Source: QALR01 sp900552255 (lineage in GTDB: Bacteria; Bacillota; Clostridia; Oscillospirales; CAG-272). From it: a DNA stretch of 64,000 bases. The stretch spans positions 1 to 64,000 of the forward strand of contig DBFVEH010000013.1 in NCBI GenBank assembly GCA_048526005.1, in the 5' to 3' direction. The position numbers and the translations under genes are program-made. Below the pieces are notes generated by a model, which saw only the letters and a list, made by a program, of their open reading frames with translations, had not been told where the DNA came from and made no database searches. This document shows, piece after piece, positions 54,263-63,388 of the stretch; position 1 is the first letter of the stretch, and the number at the start of each line of letters is the position of its first letter.

Positions 54263-55430
54263 GCGCCGCCGTGCGGCAATGGCCGTCCGTTTTTTGCTTT
54301 ATGCCGCAGTGAAAGCGGCATGCGGTGCGGTTCTCTTTCGGAAGCGTTTCACGGATATATGGCTTTTTTCGGAACGGGGATATGACGCCTGCGACAACGC
54401 ATGGGCGCTTTTTCGCTATCTGCGGGAGCGGTATCCGGAGAAGAAGGCGTATTATATTCTTGACAGGAACGCCGTATGCCGGGAAAAGGTCGAGGTGGCA
54501 GGCAGGATTCTGAAAAAAGGCTCTCTGCGCCATGCGTTTTATTATTTTCTGCCGACGGCAAAGATCAGCACTCATATTTTTGGTGCGTCTCCGGATACGG
54601 CGCTGTTTGCTTCACACGCAGGGAAGCGGTTTCTGCGGGCGCCGGGGATTTCCGTTTTCCTCCAGCACGGCGTGACCAAAGACGACATCCCCGCGCTGTA
54701 TGCGGAAAATACGTCGGTCGATCTCTTTGTCTGCGGCGCCGCGCCGGAATATGAATTTGTAAAAAATCGGTTCGGTTATCCGGAAGGCGCGGTGTGGTAT
54801 CTCGGTTTTGCGCGGTACGATGCGCTCCATGCAGCCGTTCCGGGACGCGCGATTCTGTTCATGCCGACGTGGCGGGAGACGCTGTCCTCCCTTTCACCGG
54901 CGGATTTCGCAAAAACCGGATATTTTCTGGCGCTCCGGCGAATCCTGTCGAACAAGGAGCTTTCGGCTTTGCTGGAACGGGAAAACGTGCGGCTCGTGTT
55001 CGCACCGCATCCCGAGATGCGGAAATTTTCGCACCTTTTTCATGCTTCGGGAGATAGGCTTTCCGTCTGTATGGAGGATATCGGCGCCGCTGTCCGTGCA
55101 TGTGCGGCGCTTATCACGGATTTTTCGAGCGTCATGTTCGATTTTGCTTATAGGGAACGTCCGGTCGTCTATCTCGCTATGGGAGGGCTTTCGCTGCCGA
55201 ATTATCCCGCCGGATATTTTGACAGGGAACGAGACGGCTTCGGTCCTCTCGCGCGGGACGAGATAGAGCTGCTGCAAATCCTTGAGGCTATGATCCGTTC
55301 CGATTTTCGGATGGGAGCGGAATATAAGGCGCGCGCCGCGGGATTTTTCCCGCTCCGCGACGGGCATAACTGCGCGCGGAATGCGGAAGCGATCGCCGAC
55401 TGTATTGCAAAAACGAAGCGGCTGTGGTAA
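54234..55430 (+). CDS. CDP-glycerol glycerophosphotransferase family protein
   Basis: 398 residues from the ATG at 54234; TTG at 54255 has the better SD (GAAGGAG) and both overlap the acyltransferase gene. TagF/TagB-like features: ERGYDACDNAWALFRYLRE near 49, HIFG, FLQHGVTKDD near 142, APHPEMRKF, and ITDFSSVMFDFAYRERPVVYL. Adds a glycerol-phosphate or similar polyol-phosphate group to the glycan, as in teichoic-acid-like polymers. Single GT-B domain without the long N-terminal part of full TagF. Confidence 0.88.
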   Translation: MPKEKAPLNKRRRAAMAVRFLLYAAVKAACGAVLFRKRFTDIWLFSERGYDACDNAWALFRYLRERYPEKKAYYILDRNAVCREKVEVAGRILKKGSLRHAFYYFLPTAKISTHIFGASPDTALFASHAGKRFLRAPGISVFLQHGVTKDDIPALYAENTSVDLFVCGAAPEYEFVKNRFGYPEGAVWYLGFARYDALHAAVPGRAILFMPTWRETLSSLSPADFAKTGYFLALRRILSNKELSALLERENVRLVFAPHPEMRKFSHLFHASGDRLSVCMEDIGAAVRACAALITDFSSVMFDFAYRERPVVYLAMGGLSLPNYPAGYFDRERDGFGPLARDEIELLQILEAMIRSDFRMGAEYKARAAGFFPLRDGHNCARNAEAIADCIAKTKRLW

Positions 55431-55504
55431 AATCATAGGAGAACGGATAAAATTTCCTTCTTTTGCGTATACTTTTTGGGAATGTTTTGCGGGAAAGGCG
55501 GCGG

Positions 55505-56611
55505 ATGGCTTTGAAAAAGATAATGCTGGTCTTTGGAACAAGACCGGAGGCGATCAAAATGTGCCCTCTTGTTTTGGAGCTGAAAAAGAGAAAAACTGTC
55601 GAAACGCTCGTCTGCGTGACGGGACAGCACCGCGAGATGCTGGATTCCGTTTTGCATATCTTCGGCGTCGTGCCGGACTACGATCTCGCAGTCATGAAAG
55701 AGGGACAAACGCTGTTCGACGTCACCTGCTTCGTGCTTTTGGGTATGAAAAAAATCTTGGAGGAGGCCTCTCCCGATGCCGTGCTGGTTCACGGCGACAC
55801 GACGACGGCGTTTGCCGCCTCGCTCGCTTGCTATTATCTGAAAATTCCGGTCGGGCATGTGGAGGCGGGACTGCGCACGGGCGATCTTTACGCGCCGTTT
55901 CCGGAGGAGTTCAACCGCATGGCCGTCGCCTCGCTTGCCGCCTATCATTTTGCGCCGACTCTGTCCGCACGGGAAAATCTTCTGCGGGAGGGAAAGCCGG
56001 AGAAGAGCATTTATGTTACGGGCAATACCGTGATCGACGCCTTGAAAACGACGGTAAGGACGGATTATACGCATCCCATGCTGGAGCGTGCGGCGGGACG
56101 CCGCATGATTCTCATGACGGCGCACCGCAGAGAAAGCCTCGGGGAACCGATGCGGCGGATGTTTTCCGCCGTGCGGGCGCTTTGCGATGCGCATCCCGAT
56201 ATTTTTCTCATTTATCCCGTGCATCCCAACCCTGCGGTTGGGGAAGCGGCGCATGCGGCTTTTGACGGCTGTGCGAACGCGGTTTTGATTCCGCCGCTCG
56301 ATGTTGTGGATTTTCACAATTTTATGGCGCGCGCGTATTTTATCCTCACGGACAGCGGCGGCGCCCAGGAGGAAGCGCCCTCCCTCGGCGTTCCGGTGCT
56401 TGTGATGCGCGACACGACGGAGCGCCCGGAGGGGCTTGCCGCGGGAACGGCAAGACTTGTCGGAACGGACGGTGCCGCCATTCTGTCGGCGTGTGAGACG
56501 CTTCTTTGTGATTCTGCGGAATATGAGAGGATGGCACATGCGGAAAATCCATACGGCGACGGACACGCTTCGGAGCGGATCGCGGATATCCTTGCCGCGG
56601 ACGGACGGTGA
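55505..56611 (+). CDS. wecB: UDP-N-acetylglucosamine 2-epimerase (non-hydrolysing)
   Basis: 368 residues from the ATG at 55505 (AAAGGCGG upstream). Motifs: FGTRPEAIKM at the start, GDTTTAFAASLA, HVEAGLRTGD, PFPEEFNRM, DSGGAQEEAPSLGVPVL. Makes UDP-ManNAc from UDP-GlcNAc, a precursor for surface glycans and linkage units. Last gene of the polysaccharide cluster. Confidence 0.95.
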   Translation: MALKKIMLVFGTRPEAIKMCPLVLELKKRKTVETLVCVTGQHREMLDSVLHIFGVVPDYDLAVMKEGQTLFDVTCFVLLGMKKILEEASPDAVLVHGDTTTAFAASLACYYLKIPVGHVEAGLRTGDLYAPFPEEFNRMAVASLAAYHFAPTLSARENLLREGKPEKSIYVTGNTVIDALKTTVRTDYTHPMLERAAGRRMILMTAHRRESLGEPMRRMFSAVRALCDAHPDIFLIYPVHPNPAVGEAAHAAFDGCANAVLIPPLDVVDFHNFMARAYFILTDSGGAQEEAPSLGVPVLVMRDTTERPEGLAAGTARLVGTDGAAILSACETLLCDSAEYERMAHAENPYGDGHASERIADILAADGR

Positions 56612-56690
56612 TTTTTGCTTCCCGCCCGCGGACTTGTATAATTTGACAGGATAACCGGAAATAAATCCGGAAATATCGTCAATCTCACTC

Positions 56691-56719
56691 TTGACAAAAA
56701 ACGAAGAAAACGATATAAT
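56691..56719 (+). promoter_or_regulatory. Promoter of the purine operon
   Basis: TTGACA (56691-56696), 17-base spacer, TATAAT (56714-56719), full consensus. Confidence 0.9.
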
Positions 56720-56727
56720 AAGGTCGT

Positions 56728-56855
56728 AAATCAGAGGATTTCCCGCAACCGACGGAGATGTGGAGCACCACAGGGGAACGGGGGATGATACCGAAGCCGA
56801 CCGTCTGGGCAATCCTATCGAGAAGGATAGGACTGCCCTTTTTATGTTTTTGGCT
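56728..56855 (+). promoter_or_regulatory. ZTP (pfl) riboswitch with intrinsic terminator
   Basis: The core GTGGAGCACCAC-AGGGGAAC (near 56760-56780) and the 3-prime block CCGACCGTCTGGGCA (56798-56812) match ZTP riboswitches. GGGCA of that block is also the start of a terminator hairpin: TCCTATC-GAGAA-GGATAGGA closed by GGGCA/TGCCC and followed by TTTTTATGTTTTT. ZTP/ZMP binding should hold the core and let RNA polymerase read into purE when formyl-folate is short. Confidence 0.88.
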
Positions 56856-56879
56856 CGGAAAGAAAAGGAACGGAGTTTG

Positions 56880-57377
56880 ATGATGAAAAAAGTTGCAGTA
56901 ATCATGGGCAGCGACAGCGACCTTCCGGTCGCGGAAAAAGCGATAAGCACGCTTGCGTCTTACGGCGTGCCGGCTGAGGTCCATGTTTTTTCGGCGCACC
57001 GCACACCGGAGGAGGCGCGTGCGTTTTCCGTATCCGCGAGAGAGAACGGCTTTGGCGCCATCATTGCGTTCGCCGGGATGGCGGCGCATCTTGCCGGGGC
57101 GATCGCCGCGAATACGACGCTCCCCGTGGTCGGGGTCCCTGTAAAATCCGCAAATTTAGGCGGCATTGACGCTCTTTTATCGACGGTGCAGATGCCGTCC
57201 GGGATTCCGGTGGCGACGGTCGCGATAGACGGGGCTGCCAATGCCGCGGTTCTTTGCATCGAGATGCTCGCCATTGCGGACGATGCTCTCGCGGAGAAGC
57301 TCATGGCGGCAAGGACAGAGGGCACGGAAAAGGTGCTTGCCAAAAACAAGGCGATCGAGGAAAAATTCAATCGCTGA
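56880..57377 (+). CDS. purE: N5-carboxyaminoimidazole ribonucleotide mutase
   Basis: 165 residues (start ATG 56880 or 56883; AAAGGA and CGGAG lie upstream). IMGSDSDLPVAEKA, VFSAHRTPEEA and IAFAGMAAHLAG identify class I PurE. Converts N5-CAIR to CAIR in de novo purine synthesis. First gene behind the ZTP riboswitch. No purK is seen in the window. Confidence 0.97.
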   Translation: MMKKVAVIMGSDSDLPVAEKAISTLASYGVPAEVHVFSAHRTPEEARAFSVSARENGFGAIIAFAGMAAHLAGAIAANTTLPVVGVPVKSANLGGIDALLSTVQMPSGIPVATVAIDGAANAAVLCIEMLAIADDALAEKLMAARTEGTEKVLAKNKAIEEKFNR

Positions 57378-57467
57378 AATAAAATAGGGTATATCTTCTG
57401 CCGCGGACGGCGGAGAAAAGGTTTGAAAATAAAATCAGACAGGAAAATCGAAAGGAAGCTTATCGTT

Positions 57468-58178
57468 ATGGAAAAAAGAGAACAGATTTATGAAGGCAAA
57501 GCGAAAAAGGTATTCGCAACGGACGACCCCGCTCTCGTGATCGTTTCCTATAAGGACGACGCGACCGCGCTCGACGGACTCAAAAAGGGGACGATCAGCG
57601 GCAAGGGTGTCATCAATAACCGCATGTCCAATTATCTGATGCAGATTTTGGAAAAGCACGGTGTTCCGACGCATTTTGTAAAGGAGCTTTCCGAGCGGGA
57701 AACGGTGGTGAAAAAGGTTTCCATCGTGCCGCTTGAGGTGATTATCCGCAACATCTCCGCGGGTTCATTTGCCAAGCGTTACGGCGTAGAGGAGGGCATC
57801 GTTTTTGACGAGCCGACCATCGAATTTTCCTATAAAAATGACGACCTGCACGATCCGCTGATCAACGAATATCACGCGCTCGCGCTGAAGCTCGCGACGA
57901 AAGAGGAAATCGACACCATTAAAAATATGGCGTTCACGGTCAATCGCGTGTTGAAGGAATATTTCGCGGGGCTTGGCGTGAAGCTGGTCGATTTCAAGCT
58001 GGAGTTCGGCAGACTGCCTGACGGAACTATCGTTTTGGCGGACGAAATCTCGCCGGATACCTGCCGTTTTTGGGATGCCGAAACGAACGAGAAGCTGGAT
58101 AAGGACCGTTTCCGCCGCGATATGGGCGGCGTTGAGGACGCATACAATGAAATGATGCGCCGCGTCGGTCTGAATTGA
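57468..58178 (+). CDS. purC: SAICAR synthetase
   Basis: 236 residues from the ATG at 57468 (AAAGGAAG upstream); the frame is open 15 codons further up without an SD. IYEGKAKKVF, IRNISAGSFAKRYG, FAGLGVKLVDFKLEFG and LADEISPDTCRFWD are the expected motifs. Joins aspartate to CAIR using ATP. Downstream 58179-58281 holds a small hairpin (AGTCTGAAA/TTTTCAGACT). Confidence 0.97.
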   Translation: MEKREQIYEGKAKKVFATDDPALVIVSYKDDATALDGLKKGTISGKGVINNRMSNYLMQILEKHGVPTHFVKELSERETVVKKVSIVPLEVIIRNISAGSFAKRYGVEEGIVFDEPTIEFSYKNDDLHDPLINEYHALALKLATKEEIDTIKNMAFTVNRVLKEYFAGLGVKLVDFKLEFGRLPDGTIVLADEISPDTCRFWDAETNEKLDKDRFRRDMGGVEDAYNEMMRRVGLN

Positions 58179-58281
58179 AGTCTGAAAGACGGGCTTTTCA
58201 GACTGCGGCTTTGTTTTGCTTGCAATATGGGCACGGTCAAAGCCGAACAAAGCCCATGTTGTCGAAAGGGATGATCGATCA

Positions 58282-59727
58282 ATGAGTGAAATCAGGGAAG
58301 AATGCGGCGTGTTCGGCGTTTTCTGCGATGCGCCGTACGATGTCGCGCATATGACCTATTACGGCCTTTTTGCCCTCCAGCACAGAGGACAGGAGAGCTG
58401 CGGCATCGTGGTGAACGACGACGGCGTTTTTCATACCTATAAGGATATCGGCCTTGTCAACGACGTATTTACGCCGGAGAATCTGCACGAGCTTGGCATG
58501 GGCAATATGGCAGTCGGTCACGTGCGCTACGGCACGACCGGCGCGAGCGACCGGAACAACGCGCAGCCCGTCGTCGTCAATCACATCAAAGGACGCATGG
58601 CGCTCGCACACAACGGAAATCTCGTCAATTCCTATGAGCTTCGCTCCGAACTGGAGCTGCAGGGCTCGATTTTCCATACCACGAGCGATACGGAGGTCAT
58701 TTCCTATATCATCACAAAAGAACGTCTTTCCGCAGGCTCGATCGAGGAGGCCGTGGACCGCGCGATGTACCGTCTTGCCGGCGCGTATTCGATGATCGTG
58801 ATGTCGCCCTCAAAGCTCATCGCCGTGCGGGACGAGCACGGCTTCCGTCCGCTTTGCTACGGCAGGACCGAGGACGGCCGGTACGTTGTCGCCTCGGAAA
58901 GCTGCGCGCTCGATTCGGTCGGCGCGGGGTTTATCCGAGATTTGGAACCGGGCGAGATTCTCGTTTTTGAAAAGGGCGGCGTGCGCAGCATCCGCACGCA
59001 TTGCGGCCGTGAAAAAAAGTCGCTCTGTATCTTTGAGTATATCTATTTTGCCCGTCCCGACTCTGTGATCGACGGCTGCTCCGTTCATTCGGCGCGCGTG
59101 CGCGCCGGCGAATTTCTGGCGGCGCAGCATCCGGTGGACGCGGATATCGTCATCGGCGTGCCCGATTCCGGGCTTGACGCGGCGCTCGGCTATGCGAGGG
59201 CGTCCGGGATTCCGTATGGAATCGGCTTCATCAAGAACAAATATATCGGCCGCACCTTTATCGCGCCCGGTCAGCAGAGCCGCGAGGACAAGGTGCGCAT
59301 CAAGCTCAATCCGATCGCGGATACCGTGCGCGGCAAGCGCGTCGTCATGATCGACGATTCGATCGTGCGCGGCACGACGAGCGCCCGGATCGTAAAGCTT
59401 CTGCGTGAGGCGGGCGCGGCGGAGATCCATATGCGCGTTTCCGCGCCGCCGTTTCTCAACCCATGTTATTACGGGACGGATATCGATTCGTGCGAGAATC
59501 TCATCGCATGTCATCATACGGTGGAGGAGATCGCGGAAATCATCGGCGTCGATTCCCTCGGCTTTTTGAGCGTGGAGAACGCGAAAAAGCTTGCGAGCGG
59601 AGCTTACAGCGAGGAATACTGCACGGCGTGCTTCGACGGCGGATATCCGACTGATACTCCTTCTCATACGGAGAAGAACCGCTTTGAAGGAAAAATATCG
59701 GCGGGAAATAAATCACAGTCGGTCTGA
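58282..59727 (+). CDS. purF: Amidophosphoribosyltransferase
   Basis: 481 residues from the ATG at 58282. A short propeptide (MSEIREE) precedes CGVFGVF, so Cys8 becomes the N-terminal nucleophile after processing. The Ntn glutaminase part has VGHVRYGTTG and AHNGNLVN; the PRTase part has VVMIDDSIVRGTTS, the PRPP loop. Late Cys residues (NPCYYG, YCTACF region) fit the Fe-S type. First committed step of purine synthesis. Followed 43 bases later by a second PurF-like gene. Confidence 0.97.
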   Translation: MSEIREECGVFGVFCDAPYDVAHMTYYGLFALQHRGQESCGIVVNDDGVFHTYKDIGLVNDVFTPENLHELGMGNMAVGHVRYGTTGASDRNNAQPVVVNHIKGRMALAHNGNLVNSYELRSELELQGSIFHTTSDTEVISYIITKERLSAGSIEEAVDRAMYRLAGAYSMIVMSPSKLIAVRDEHGFRPLCYGRTEDGRYVVASESCALDSVGAGFIRDLEPGEILVFEKGGVRSIRTHCGREKKSLCIFEYIYFARPDSVIDGCSVHSARVRAGEFLAAQHPVDADIVIGVPDSGLDAALGYARASGIPYGIGFIKNKYIGRTFIAPGQQSREDKVRIKLNPIADTVRGKRVVMIDDSIVRGTTSARIVKLLREAGAAEIHMRVSAPPFLNPCYYGTDIDSCENLIACHHTVEEIAEIIGVDSLGFLSVENAKKLASGAYSEEYCTACFDGGYPTDTPSHTEKNRFEGKISAGNKSQSV

Positions 59728-59770
59728 CAGACCGTGAAGCATGAAACTGAACGAAAGCAGGAAATCATAA

Positions 59771-61195
59771 ATGGGTGGATTTTTCGGGATATCATCAAAG
59801 CGGGATTGCCTTGCGGACGTGTTTTTCGGCACGGACTATCATTCGCATCTCGGGACACGCCGCGGCGGACTTGCGGCATATGACAGGGATATCGGCCTGC
59901 AAAGGGCGATTCACAACATAGAAAACTCGCCGTTCCGGACGAAATTCGAGCATGTTTTTGAGGAGATGCAGGGCACCTCGGCGATCGGCTGCATCAGCGA
60001 CAGCGACCCGCAGCCGCTGCTGATCCGCTCGAAGCTCGGCACATATGCCATTTGCATCATCGGGATCGTGAACAATGCGGAGGCTCTGACAGAGAAATTC
60101 TTTTCCAACGATGCCGGCCATTTCAACGCGATGACGGGCGGTGCGGTCAATGCGACGGAGCTTGTCGCCGCGCTGATCAGCCGGCAGGATAATTTCGCCG
60201 ACGGCATTCGGTTTGCCCAAGAGGTCATCGAGGGCACGGCCTCGATTCTGATTTTGAAGGACGACGGAGCGCTCATCGCCGCGCGTGACAAGGTCGGACG
60301 CCTGCCGGTGCTGATCGGCAAAAACGAGGACGGCTACGCCGTCACCTTTGAATCCTTTGCCTATAAGAAGCTCGGCTATGAGGATGAAAAGGAGCTCGGT
60401 CCCGGCGAGATCGTGGAGATCACGCCGGAGGGGATAAAGCAGCTTGTTCCCCCGGGCGAAAAAATGAGGATATGCGCTTTTCTGTGGTCTTACTACGGCT
60501 ATCCGACCTCCAATTATGAGGGAGTTAATGTGGAGACGATGCGCTACCGCAACGGAGAGGTCATGGCGGAAAGCGACAAGGCGGCGGGCAACGCCGAGGA
60601 TATCGATTATGTCGGCGGCGTGCCGGATTCGGGAACGCCCCACGCGATCGGTTATGCGAATAGGAGCGGCGTGCCGTTCGCTCGTCCGTTCATCAAATAT
60701 ACGCCGACGTGGCCGCGCAGCTTCATGCCTCCAAAGCAGACCGAGCGCAACAAGGTTGCGAAAATGAAGCTTGTTCCCGTGCATGAGCTGATTCAGGATA
60801 AGAGCCTTTTGTTTGTCGACGACTCGATTGTCCGCGGCACGCAGCTGCGCGAAACGGTGGAATTTCTCTACGACAACGGCGCCAAGGCGGTACATATGCG
60901 CTCCGCCTGTCCGCCGATCATGTATAGCTGCAAGTACCTCAACTTTTCAAGAGGGACAAGCGATATGGAGCTGATCGCACGGCGCGTCATCATGGAGCTT
61001 GAGGGAGAAGAGGGCTTTCATCATATCGAAGAATACAGCGACGCCTCGACTGAGCGCGGCAAGAACCTGAGAAAAACGATCTGTGAAAAATTTCACTTCG
61101 CGTCGCTGGAATTTCAGTCGCTCGACGGGATCGTCAAGGCGATCGGCCTTGAACCCTGCAAGCTGTGTACCTATTGCTGGAGCGGAAAAGAATAA
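59771..61195 (+). CDS. PurF paralogue without the catalytic Cys
   Basis: 474 residues. Starts MGGFFGISS: where PurF has the nucleophile Cys, this has Gly, so it cannot be a normal glutaminase. The phosphoribosyltransferase half is well kept (PDSGTPHAIGYA, LLFVDDSIVRGTQL). The C terminus has CKLCTYCW, a small Cys cluster. Clostridia often carry this paralogue next to purF; its role is not established and may be regulatory or ammonia-dependent. Gene order purF-paralogue-purM here. Confidence 0.88.
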   Translation: MGGFFGISSKRDCLADVFFGTDYHSHLGTRRGGLAAYDRDIGLQRAIHNIENSPFRTKFEHVFEEMQGTSAIGCISDSDPQPLLIRSKLGTYAICIIGIVNNAEALTEKFFSNDAGHFNAMTGGAVNATELVAALISRQDNFADGIRFAQEVIEGTASILILKDDGALIAARDKVGRLPVLIGKNEDGYAVTFESFAYKKLGYEDEKELGPGEIVEITPEGIKQLVPPGEKMRICAFLWSYYGYPTSNYEGVNVETMRYRNGEVMAESDKAAGNAEDIDYVGGVPDSGTPHAIGYANRSGVPFARPFIKYTPTWPRSFMPPKQTERNKVAKMKLVPVHELIQDKSLLFVDDSIVRGTQLRETVEFLYDNGAKAVHMRSACPPIMYSCKYLNFSRGTSDMELIARRVIMELEGEEGFHHIEEYSDASTERGKNLRKTICEKFHFASLEFQSLDGIVKAIGLEPCKLCTYCWSGKE

Positions 61196-61646
61196 AGCGC
61201 GCCTCTATGGAGAGGGACCGAAAATCCTCTCTGCCCCGCAAGGCGTACCAGCCCAAGCGGTGCTCTGCGGCGGTGGCTGGATGAATGCCGCTCGAACTGG
61301 TGAAAAACGATTTTTCGGTGTCTTGGAGAGCTTTGATCGCCGCGCTTCCTGCTATGGACGGCGGCTGAATCTGCGATCATGACGAGCAACGCGACATGTT
61401 TCTTTGCGCTTGCGGTTTTTTGTATCCCGGAACTGTCGTCCCGCCCGAGGGGGGTCCGTTATGAACCGGCGGCGTCGCGGCCTTGGGATCGGCGGACGAA
61501 AAATCGGCATACCGACGGCTGTTTCCGAGGCGGGAAAAGGATACGTCATAAGCGTGCGTGAGGTAAAAATCGGCGTTTGCCGGAGCCTCATATAAAACCA
61601 TGATAAACGACAGAAAGCCGCAAAGGCGGCAGAATGGAGAGTAGAT
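61196..61646. other. 450-base gene-free stretch within the purine operon
   Basis: No ORF with an SD or recognisable product and no clear terminator or promoter. It is GC-rich with some short inverted repeats near the left end. Could be gene debris or an unrecognised leader for purM. Confidence 0.5.
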
Positions 61647-62687
61647 ATGCAGAATTCCAAATCAGAAAGCTACGCCGCGGCAGGCGTCGACATCACCGCC
61701 GGCTACCGCGCCGTCGAGCTGATGAAAAAACACATTGCCAAAACCATGACATCCGGCGTGGTGTCGGATATCGGCGGCTTCGGCGGTCTTTTTGCGCTCG
61801 ATCTCGGCGAATTTTCCCATCCGGTGCTCGTCAGCGGCACCGACGGCGTCGGCACGAAATTGAAGCTTGCGTTTCTCATGGACAAGCATGACACCGTCGG
61901 CATCGACTGCGTCGCCATGTGTGTGAACGACATCATTTGCAGCGGCGCGCGTCCGCTCTTCTTCCTCGATTATATCGCCTGCGGCAAAAATGTGCCGGAA
62001 AAGATCGCGGCGATCGTCTCCGGCGTGGCGGAGGGCTGTGTGCAGGCCGGCTGCGCGCTGATCGGCGGCGAGACTGCGGAAATGCCCGGCTTTTATCCCG
62101 CGGACGAATACGACCTCGCCGGTTTTTCGGTCGGCGCTGTCAACAAAGAGGACATCATCGACAACAAAACGATGAAAGCGGGCGACGTGATGCTGGCGCT
62201 TCCGTCCTCCGGCGTGCATTCCAACGGCTTTTCGCTTGTGCGCCGCGTCTTTGACGTGGAAAACGCCGACATCCAGTCGCCGGTCGCGACTCTCGGAGGA
62301 AGATCCGTCGGGGAAACGCTTCTCACGCCGACTAAAATTTACGTAAAGCCCGTCATGGCGCTTCTTTCTAAAATCTCTGTCAAGGGGATCTCCCATATCA
62401 CGGGCGGCGGCTTCTATGAAAATATCCCGCGCAGCATTCCGGACGGGCTCGGTGCAAAAATCGAAAAAAGCGCTGTGCGCGTGCTCCCGATTTTCGATCT
62501 GATTGCCAAGAAAGGCGGGGTCCCGGAGCGCGACATGTTCAACACATTCAATATGGGCGTCGGCATGAGCGTCGTCGTGGACAAAAACGACGCGGATGCG
62601 GCGCTTGCCATCCTGCGGGAGCACGGCGAGGACGCCTATGTGCTCGGCGAAATCGTGGAATCGGATGAAAAGGTAAGCCTATGCTGA
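61647..62687 (+). CDS. purM: Phosphoribosylformylglycinamidine cyclo-ligase (AIR synthetase)
   Basis: 346 residues, GGAGAG SD. SYAAAGVDITAGYRAVELM start, SGTDGVGTKLKLA, GCALIGGETAEMPGFY, SSGVHSNGFSLVR and HITGGGFYENIPR are the family motifs. Makes AIR from FGAM with ATP. Overlaps the formate channel gene by seven bases. Confidence 0.97.
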   Translation: MQNSKSESYAAAGVDITAGYRAVELMKKHIAKTMTSGVVSDIGGFGGLFALDLGEFSHPVLVSGTDGVGTKLKLAFLMDKHDTVGIDCVAMCVNDIICSGARPLFFLDYIACGKNVPEKIAAIVSGVAEGCVQAGCALIGGETAEMPGFYPADEYDLAGFSVGAVNKEDIIDNKTMKAGDVMLALPSSGVHSNGFSLVRRVFDVENADIQSPVATLGGRSVGETLLTPTKIYVKPVMALLSKISVKGISHITGGGFYENIPRSIPDGLGAKIEKSAVRVLPIFDLIAKKGGVPERDMFNTFNMGVGMSVVVDKNDADAALAILREHGEDAYVLGEIVESDEKVSLC

Positions 62688-63367
62688 GGCGGGACATTAT
62701 CCTCGGCGTGATCGCCGGAATTTTAATCGGCATCGGCGGGAGCGTTTATCTCGCCTGCGACAGCAAATACGTCGGCGCGGTGCTGTTTTCGGTGGCGCTG
62801 CTCTGCATCTGTATGCGCGGCTTTGCGCTGTTCACAGGCAAGGTCGGTTTTCTCGTCGTATCGCACGGGAAAGCGGACGTTTCAGCGACGCTTCTTTCGC
62901 TTGCCGGCAATCTTGTCGGCACCTTCCTCGCCGGTATCGCGGTGCGTTTCGCTCTGCCGGCGCTTGGCGAGCGGGCGCTTTCCTTATGCGAGGGAAAGCT
63001 TGCGCAGACCGTGCCCGAAACGCTTGTCCGCGCCGTGTTCTGCGGGATTCTCATGTATCTCGCCGTTGTGATTTGGCGTGAGAACCGGTCGCCGCTCGGC
63101 ATTTTTCTCTGCGTGCCGGTCTTTATTCTCAGCGGCTTTGAGCATTCCATCGCCAATATGTTTTATTTTTCGGCGTCCGGTATCGTGAGCTTTGAGGCTT
63201 TTCTGTATCTGTGGCTCGTTATTCTCGGCAACGCCGCGGGCGGAATGCTCCTTCCGGCGCTTCTGCTCCTCTGTCGGGAAAAGCCGAAAGAGGCGGCCGT
63301 CCCGTCGGAGCCTGCGGAGCAGGGTGATACGAATTCCTTGTCCGTCGGCGCCGCCGCTCATAAGTAA
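62681..63367 (+). CDS. Formate/nitrite transporter (FNT) family channel
   Basis: 228 residues with six membrane helices. The FNT hallmark SGFEHSIANMFYF is near residue 150, and the first half has LFTGKVGFLVV and GNLVGTFLAG. Probably moves formate across the membrane. It begins inside purM (ATG 62681, purM stop 62687) and purN follows 21 bases later, so it is a true member of the purine operon. Formate feeds 10-formyl-THF, the co-substrate of PurN and PurH. Confidence 0.93.
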   Translation: MLRRDIILGVIAGILIGIGGSVYLACDSKYVGAVLFSVALLCICMRGFALFTGKVGFLVVSHGKADVSATLLSLAGNLVGTFLAGIAVRFALPALGERALSLCEGKLAQTVPETLVRAVFCGILMYLAVVIWRENRSPLGIFLCVPVFILSGFEHSIANMFYFSASGIVSFEAFLYLWLVILGNAAGGMLLPALLLLCREKPKEAAVPSEPAEQGDTNSLSVGAAAHK

Positions 63368-63388
63368 AAAACGGAAAGGATTGTGCCT

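Noticed and set aside
61379..61595. Short open frames in the gap before purM
   Set aside because: No SD, Arg/Cys-rich random-like composition, overlapping in two frames.
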